A DNA stretch of 64,000 nucleotides, from assembly GCF_020515695.1 (NCBI RefSeq), contig NZ_JAIWJA010000007.1, forward strand, positions 1 to 64,000. The letters are read 5' to 3'. The position numbers and the translations under genes are program-made. Of this stretch, positions 19,001 through 28,000 are shown in pieces (position 1 is the stretch's first letter; every line of letters begins with the position of its first letter). The stretch is from Pseudomonas sp. MWU16-30317. GTDB taxonomy: Bacteria > Pseudomonadota > Gammaproteobacteria > Pseudomonadales > Pseudomonadaceae. The notes under the pieces were generated by a model, which was given only the letters and a program-made list of their open reading frames with translations, was not told where the DNA came from and searched no databases.

Positions 19001-22000
19001 AGTCGAGGAACTCCACGCCGTCGCCGTCACCGCGATGAATCACCTGCAGCATCTGCTCACCGGCGTTCCAACTGAACGAGGCGCGCAGGGCTTCGTGGCG
19101 CGCCACCACGGCGCGCCAGGCACGCTCGAAACGCTCGACGTCCAGGGCGCTGTCGATGGTGTAGCGATCCTGCATGAAGTAGATGCCGGTGCCCGGTTCC
19201 AGCAGGGTGTGCAGCAGCAGGCCCTCTTGCATCGGCGTCAGCGGGAACACGTCTTCGATGGCCTTGAACGGCAGTGGCAGGGCGTCGAGCTGGGCCTGAT
19301 CGAGGCGTGCCAGCGGGAAGTCCGACGGCGTCACGCCACCGCTCTCGGGTAGCAGGCAGTGGTCGATCAGCGCGACGAGGTTGCGCCGGTAAGCCTCGGC
19401 GAGTCGGCTGATGGTCTGGGTATCGAACAGCTGCTGGCTGAAGGTCCAGCGCAGGGTCAATTCCCCGCCATAGACCTGCCCGTCGACGCTCAGCCAGTTG
19501 GGCAGCTCGGCGTCGCTGGCATGCTGGGCACCGCCGGCTTCTTGCAGCGGACGCAACAGCGCGTCGTCGGCAAAGCCCTGATCGAACTGGCCCAGGTAGT
19601 TGAAGGTGATGCGCGCCTGGGGCAAGGCCGCCATGGCCTGACGGCTGGCGTCGTCGGCCAGGTAGCGCAGCACGCCGTAGCCGAGGCCTTTGTGCGGCAC
19701 GCTGCGCAGGTGTTCCTTGATAGCCTTGAGGGTGTCGCCGGTACTGGCGCCGGGCGTCAGGCGCAGCGGGTAGGCGCTGGTGAACCAGCCGACGCTGCGG
19801 CTCAGATCGATATCGTCGAACAGCTCTTCGCGGCCGTGGCCTTCGAGTTGCACCAAGGCCGAGGTCTGCCCGGTCCAGGCGCACAGGGTGCTGGCCAAGG
19901 CGCTGAGCAGCAGGTCTTCGGTGCGCGCACGATAGGCTTGCGGGGCCTGATGCAACAGGCGGCCAGTGACCTCGGCATCCAAGGTGACGCTGACGCTGCT
20001 GGCGTCGCGCTCCAGGTTGGCGGTGTCATGAAAATCCCTCGGCAACTCGCCGTCGACGCCTTGCAGCTGGGTTTGCCACCAGCCCGATTCTTCGCGCAGC
20101 GATTCGCTGCTGGCATAGCTGTGCAGGCGCTGGGCCCAGTCACGCAGGGCGCTGGTCTTGGTCGGCAGTTGCGGCGCCTGGCCTTGTTCGAGCTGACAGT
20201 AGAGATGCTGCAGATCTGCCAGCAGCACCCGCCACGACACGCCGTCCACTGCCAGGTGATGGATCACCAGCAGCACACGCTCCGGCGTGCCTGGCACCAG
20301 CACCGCACGCAACAGCGGGCCTTGCTGCAGATCGAGGCTCTGTTGCGCCTGTTCGAACAGCGCCAGGCGCTGCTCGGCGCTGCTCGCCTCGCGGACCCAG
20401 AGCAAGGGCTGCTGGCTATCGGCAGGCCGATATTGCGCCCGCCAAGGCGCGCCCTTGCCACCGTGATCGAAGCTCAGGCGCAGGGCATCGTGGTGCACCT
20501 GCAGCGCTTGCAACGCCTGCTCCAGCAGCGCCGGTTGCAGGGGCTGCAGCGCCTGCATCAGCACGGATTGGTTCCAGTGCTGCGGCGCGGCCAGTTGCTG
20601 TTCGAAGAACCAATGCTGGATCGGCGTCAGCGCGGTGGCACCGGTCACCGGGCCTTGATCGATGCTCAGGCGTTCGCTGAGGGTCGAGGCCGCCGCCAGG
20701 GTGCGCACGCTTTGGTGCTGGAACAGGTCCTTGGCGCTGAAATGAATACCCCGTTGACGAGCGCGGCTGACCACCTGGATCGACAGAATCGAATCACCGC
20801 CCAGGGCGAAGAAGTTGTCATCGATACCCACCCGCGCCGCACCCAGCACGGCCTGCCAGACCTCGACCAGACCGCGTTCGATGGCATTGCCCGGCGCCTG
20901 ATAAGCCTCTTGCGCGGCACTGAAGTCGGGGGCCGGCAAGGCGCGGCGGTCGAGCTTGCCGTTGGCGGTCAGCGGGAAGCGCTCCAGCACCAGCAAGTGC
21001 GTTGGCACCATGTGCTCGGGCAGACCGTTGTGCAGATGGGCCTTGAGCACTTCACGCAAGGCGGCGGACTCCAGGCCCGGTTCGGCCAGCAGGTAGCCCA
21101 CCAGTTGCTTGCCCGATGGGCCGTCGACGGCCAGCACGACGGCTTCACGTACCGATTCGTGGGCCAGCAGACGGGCTTCGATCTCGCCCAGCTCGATGCG
21201 AAAACCACGCACCTTGACCTGCTGGTCGATGCGCCCCAGGTACTCCAGTTGGCCGTCCGCGCGCTGGCTGACCAGGTCGCCGGTGCGGTACAGCCGCGCG
21301 CCACCCTGGGTATCGAACGGGTCGGCCACGAAGCGCTCGGCGCTCAAGCCCGGGCGACTGTGGTAACCACGGGCCAGGCCGTAGCCCCCGACGTACAACT
21401 CACCCACGGCGCCTGCGGGCAGTTGCGCCAGGTCGGCATCCAGCACGTACAGCTGGCGCGCGCCGACCACCGTGCCGATCGGCACGCTGCTGGCGCCGGC
21501 TGGCAGCGCTTGCGGCACTGCGCACGCCATGGGCATGATCACGGTTTCGGTGGGCCCGTAGGCGTTGAACACGGCTTGCGGGGCGAAGCTTTCCCGCAGC
21601 GCGTGCAGATGGTCCGGGGTCAGGGCTTCGCCGCCGGTGATACACAGGCGCACCGGTAGCTGCTCGTGACGACTGCGCAACCACTGCGCCAGCTGGCCGC
21701 CATAGCTCGGCGTGAAACCAAGGACATTGATGCGCCGGTCACGGATCAGCGCGCAGATCGCTTCGGCATCCCACTGGCCTTGTTCGCGCAGGATCACTTC
21801 GGCGCCGAACAGCAACGGCACCAGCAGGCGCTCGCTGGCGGCATCGAAATTGATCGAATAAAAGTGCAGTTCACGGTCAGCCGGGCTGGTCTCGAACAAG
21901 CGCCCCACCGCCAGGCAGTGCATGGCCAGCGGCCCCTGCTCGACGGTCACACCCTTGGGCAAACCGCTGGAGCCGGAGGTGTAGATCATGTAGGCCAGGT

Positions 22001-25000
22001 GCTGCGGCTGGCTGCGTTCAGGCAGATCATCGCTGGGATAGGCGCCCAGTCCAGCGCGTTGCTGCTCCAGGCTCCAGGGCTGCACATGGGACGGCAACGG
22101 CGCGAGTTGGCTGAGCAGTTGGTCATGGCCGAGCAGCACGGCGATGCCGCTGTCTTCGATCATGTAGCGCAGGCGCTCCAGCGGGTATTCCGGGTCCAAC
22201 GGCACGTAGGCGCCACCGGCCTTGAGCACCGCCAGCAGGCCGACCACCAGGTCCACCGAACGACGCAGGGCCAGGCCCACACGCACCTCAGGCCCGACGC
22301 CCAGTTCGATCAGGCGATGGGCCAGGCGGTTGGCCTGGGCGTTGAGTTCGGCGTAGGTCAGCGACTGCCCGGCGCAGGTCACGGCCAGGCCATGCGGGGT
22401 TGCGTGCGCCTGGTGCTGGAACAGTGCGTGAACACTGGCAGGCACTTTATCGAGCACCTCGCCACGGCCGCTGGCGACCAGCGCCTGGTGCTCGTCGGCG
22501 CTGAGTAGCGGCAATTCGCTGAGGCGTTGCTCGGGGTCGGCGAGCATGCTGCGCAGCAAGCGTTGCCAGTGCTCGGCCATGGCTTGGATGCGCGCCGCGT
22601 CGAACAGGTCGGTGCTGTAGGTCAGGCAGCAGCGCAGCTGCGCGTCGAAGTCGGTGACCTCCAGGTTGAGGTCGAACTTGGTCGCCCGCGCGTCGTTGAC
22701 CAGATAGTCGACCTGCACGCCACCGGCCAGCTCGCGCTGCTGCTGGAATTCCCAGCGCTGCACGTTGCACATCACCTGGAACAGCGGATTCCAGGCGGCG
22801 CTGCGCTGCGGTTGCAAGGCTTCGACCAGGTGATCGAAGGGTACGTCCTGATGGGATTGGCCCTCGATCGCCACCTGGCGCACCTGGGCCAGCAGCTCGC
22901 TGACAGTCATTTGCCCGTGGGGGCGAATGCGCAGCACCTGGGTGTTGAGGAAGGCGCCGATCAGGCCTTCGCTTTCAGGACGAATGCGGTTGGCCAGCGG
23001 CACGCCGATACGCAGGTCATCCTGGCCGCTATAGCGGTACAAGAGCACGGCCAGGGCGGCGCTCATGGTCATGAACAAAGTCAGGCCGCGGCTGCTGTTG
23101 AAGCGCGCCACCTGGGTCGCCAGCTCGGCGTCCAGATCAAAACGATGCAGCTCGCCGCGATGGCTCTGCACCGCCGGCCGGGGTCGATCGCTGGGCAGCG
23201 CCAGCAAGGGTTGCTCGCTGCCCAGTTGCGCGCGCCAGTAATCGAGCTGGCGCTGCATTTCGCCGCCTTCAAGCCACTGACGATGCCAATGGCTGTAATC
23301 GAGGTACTGCACCGGCAGCGGCGCCAGTGGTGATTCGCGCTCATCGACGAAGGCGGCGTACAGCGCTGACAGTTCGCGGGCAAAGATGTCCATCGCCCAG
23401 CCTTCGGTGACGATGTGGTGCAAGGTCAGCAGCAGGTGATGCTCGCGCTCGGCGCTTCTGGCCAGGCACACGCGCAGCAGCGGCCCGGTCTCCAGATCGA
23501 AGGGGGCGTGGGCTTGCTCTTCGGCCACACGCTGAATGGCCACCTGGCGGTGCGCTTCGGGTTCGCTGGACAGGTCCAGCCACTGCATGGCCACATCGGA
23601 TTGGCTCGACACCTGCTGCCAGGGCTTGCCGTCTTGTGCCGGGAAGGTGGTGCGCAGGCTTTCGTGGCGCTGGATCAGCGCCTGCAATGCACGCTCCAGG
23701 CTGTCGACATCGAGCGTGCCGCGCAGCCGCGCCATGCCGCCGACGTTGTAGGCCGGGCTCTGGGGGTCGAGTTGCCAAAGGAACCACATGCGTTGCTGGG
23801 AATAGGACAATGCCACGCGCTGGCGGCGGTCGACCCGTTCGATGACGCCCTGCCCGTCGACCCGCCCGTCTTGTTGGGCCCGTGCGACCCAGGTGGCGAA
23901 ATCCACCAAGCGCCGAGACTCGAACAGCGCCCGCAGGGGCAGATCGACGGCAAACGCTTGACGCGTGCGCGAGACGATACGGGTGGCCAGCAGCGAGTGG
24001 CCGCCGAGCTCGAAGAAGTCGTCGTCGAGGCCGATGCGCTCCAGCTCCAGCACCTGGGCCCAGATCGCTGCCAGCTGGATTTCGCGCGCGTCGCGGGGCG
24101 CGCGGTACTCGCGAAGCGCGGCTTCAGGCTGCGGCAAGGCGCGGCGGTCGAGCTTGCCGGTTGGGCTCAGGGGCAAGGCTGGCAGACGCAGGATATGCGC
24201 CGGGATCATCGGTTCGGGCAGCCGTTGTTGCAGGGCCGTGCGCACGCGGCTGGCCAAGGCAGCGGCGGACTCTTCGCCCTCGGCCACCAGATAGGCCAGC
24301 AGTTGGCCGCCGCCGACGCCGTCAGCGAGGATCACTGCGGCCTGACGGACGCCGGGTTGTTCCAGCAGGGCGTTGCGGATTTCTTCGAGCTCGATGCGCA
24401 CGCCGCGCAGCTTGACTTGTTCGTCGAGGCGGCCGAGATACTCCAGGGCGCCGTCTGCACGCCAGCGGGCCAGGTCGCCGCTGCGGTACAGGCGACCACC
24501 GCCGTCGGCGGGCAGGAAGCGCTCGGCGGTGAGGGCTGGCCTGCCGAGGTAGCCGCGCGCTAGGCCGGTGCCGCCCAGCAGCAGTTCACCTTGGGCGCCG
24601 GTGGGAGATAGTTGCCAGTCGTTGTCGCGGATCTGGGTGAGGACATTGCTGAGGGGGCGGCCGATGGGGATTCTGGCTGCGGGTGTGCGATGGTCTTGCA
24701 GGCCTCTTCGCGGCCAAGCCTTGCTCCCACCAGTGTCCGGCTCTGGATTGGCTGACGCTGTGACCCCCTGAAGTGTTGCGCCCTGCACTGTCGGAGCAAG
24801 GCTTGCCCGCGAAGGGACCGGCGCAGGCTGCCCGAGATCATCGGCCACACACTGCCAATGGGTCACATTGATGGCCGTTTCCGTCGGCCCGTAGCGGTTG
24901 TGCAGTGCCACCTGAGGCAACCTCTCATGCACCCGGCGGCACAGATCGGCCGGCAGCGCTTCGCCACCGCTGAACAGCAAACGCAGGCTGGAGCATTGGC

Positions 25001-28000
25001 CAACCAGCGCTTCATCCACAAACAGTTGCAACAGTGGCGGCACAAAATGCACGACCGTCACGCCGTGCTCGCGCACCAATTGCACCAGCCGCTGCGGATC
25101 GCGGTGTTCATCCTTGCCGGCCAACACCAGACGGCTCCCCGCGATCAGCGGCAAAAAACACTCCCACAGCGACACATCGAAACTCAACGGCGCTTTTTGC
25201 AGGAGCACATCGCGGCCACCGATGGCGTACTCACGCTGCATCCACGCCAAGCGCTCGGCCAATGCGCCGTGGGTGCTGCCCACCGCCTTCGGCCGCCCGG
25301 TAGATCCGGAGGTGTAGATGATGTAAGCGAGGTTATCGGCGTGCAACGCCAAGGTTGGCGCCGCCACCGGCACCTCGAGCAACGCTTCGTCCAGCACCGC
25401 GTCGAGTGACAGGGTCGACCAACCGTCCGGCACCTCGAAGGCCTGCAGCACCTGCGCCTGACCCAACAACAAGGTGATCGCGCTGTCCTCAAGCATGAAT
25501 TGCAGACGCTCGCGCGGATAATCCGGGTCCAGCGGCACATAGACGCCGCCCGCCTTGACGATCGCCACCAGCGCCACCATCAGTTCCAGCGAGCGCTCCG
25601 CCAGTACCCCGACGCGCACTTCGGGGCCGATACCTTGCTCGCGCAGGCGCTGGGCCAGGTGATTGGACAACTGATCCAGCGCGCGGTAACTCAAGGTTCG
25701 CGCGCCGACCACCAAGGCGATGTCTTCAGGCGTGGCGTGGGCCTGTGCCTGCAAGCGTTGCGGCAGCAGCCAGGTCGGTGCGGGTTGTGGATTCTCGCCC
25801 CACGCCAGCAACTGCTGCGCGTCGTGGTCGGTCAGCGACGCCAGTTCGTCCAGCGCCGTGTCCGGCTGATCACACAGCCGCTGCACCAGCGCGACATACT
25901 GCTCGGCAAGGCGCTCGACCGTGGCGCGCTCGAACAGCTGCGTGGCGTAGTCGAACGACAGGCGGATGCGCCCCTGCTGATCCTGCTCGCTGTGCAACTG
26001 CAGGTCGTACTTGGCCTCGCGGCTGTGCCACGGCAACTCCTCGGCGAACAGCCCCGGCAGCCTCCGCAAGGCGCTGGTGTCGCGCTGCAGATGGTTGAAC
26101 ATCACCTCAAAACCGGCATCGTCGCCCAAGGCCGCGTACACCTGCTGGTAGTCCAGCCGAGCGTTGGCCTGGGCCTCCAGCACGCGAGTGCGCACCGTCG
26201 CCAGCAAGTGGGCGAAGGACTGGCGCGTATCGATTTGCGCGCGCAGCACCTGAGTGTTGATCAAAAAACCCACCAGCCCTTGGCTGTGGCGCTGCTGACG
26301 GTTGGCATTGGGCACCCCGACACGGATATCGGCCTGACCGCTGTAGCGCTGCAACAGCAACTGCCAGGCCGCCAACAGCAGCATGAAGGTACTGGCGCCC
26401 TGGGCTTTGGCCAGGGCTTGCAAGCGTTCACCGAGCGCCGCGGGCAGTGGACGGCTCAAGCGTTCGGCCGGCGATGGCTGCAAGCCGCGCGGGTGATCCA
26501 GCGGCAAGGCCAGCGGCTCATGCTCGCCGCCCAGGGTGGCGCGCCAGTAGGCAAGCTCGCGGCTGACGGCCGCGTCGTCCAGCGCAGCGTCGCTCAGCCC
26601 CGCAGCATAGTCGCCGTGATTGATCGGCAATGGCGCGAGCACCGAGGCCGTCTCACCGCTGCTAAAGGCGGCATACAAGCGCGCGAACTCGTCGAGCAAA
26701 ATACCGAACGACCAGCCATCGGCAATGATGTGGTGCACGGTCACCAGCAGCAGATGATCCTGGTCGTCGAGGCGGATCAGGCGCACTCGCAGCAAGGGGC
26801 CGTGTTCGAGATCGAAGGGGATGGCGGCTTCCTGATTCTGCAGGGTGGCGACGTCTGGCGCAGTGCCGACGAGGTCATCGTACTGCAGCGCCCACTCGCT
26901 GCCGTCGCCCAAGCGTTGATAGCAGCAGTCGCCGTCCTGGTAGAAGCGAGTACGCAGCGCTTCATGGCGCTCGACCAGGGCCGCGAAGGCGCGGGTCAGG
27001 GCCGGGCGATCCAGCTCGCCACGCAAGCGCAGGCCACCGGGAACGTTGTACGCCGGGCTGTCGGGTTGCAGTTGCCAGAGGAGCCACAGACGGCTTTGCG
27101 CCGGGGTTTGTGGCAGCGGTTGATCGGAGTTGCGCGGTGTTTTCTGCGGGGTCGACGCTGAGCGGTCGGCTCGCAGTGCCTGCACGGCCGCGGTGAAGGC
27201 GCCAAGGTCAGGGGCTACATAAAGGGTCTGCAGTTCGAGGTCGATGCGCAGCGCGTCGCGTAACTCGGCGATCAGCTGAATTGCCTGAATGGAGTTGCCG
27301 CCCTGGGCGAAAAAGCTCGCACCGGGCTCCAGCGTCTCGACCCCGAGGGTTTCGCGCCACAGTCGCGCAATGTGCTCGGGCAGCGCTTTGCCTTGATCCT
27401 GAACAGCCCCGGTGTGCACCTCGCCCAGTTGCCATTGCGCCACGCACGGCAGGCTGCCCTCGCGCCATTGCGCAGCGCAGGCGGCGCGCTGCAGCTTGCC
27501 GCTGGAGGTCTTGGGCAGGCTGCCGGGCTCGAGCAAGAGCACCACGGCGGGGGCCTCGTGATGGACCTCGGCGACCTGCGCGCGAATGGCGGCGATCAAG
27601 TCATCGGTGGCGTACTGCTTCTGCACCCGCCGGCTGATTTCTGCGGCAATCCCAAACGCTTCGCGAGCAGCGCCCGCTCCAACACCATTCCCTGTGGGAG
27701 CGGGCTCTGCCCGCGAAGCGTCTACTGCAAACACCGCCACCCGGCCCTTGCGCACCGCCTCGATCCGCGTCTCGACCGTGCGCTCGATATCCTGCGGATA
27801 CAGATTTTGCCCACGGATGATCAACATGTCCTTGATCCGCCCGCTCACATACAACTGCCCGCCGTGCATGAAACCCAGATCGCCGGTACGCAGCCAGGTG
27901 CTGCCATCGCGCGGGATGAACGCCTTGGCGCTGGCCTCGGGGTTGCGCCAGTAACCTTGGGCAACACTCGGCCCGGCGCTGCAGATTTCGCCCACGCAGC

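Noticed and set aside
16002..19352. A 1116-residue open frame antisense to pvdL (with others at 19359-21659 and 25500-27161)
   Set aside because: Low-complexity Gln/Arg/Leu-rich translations mirror synthetase codons. The sense frame has all synthetase motifs.
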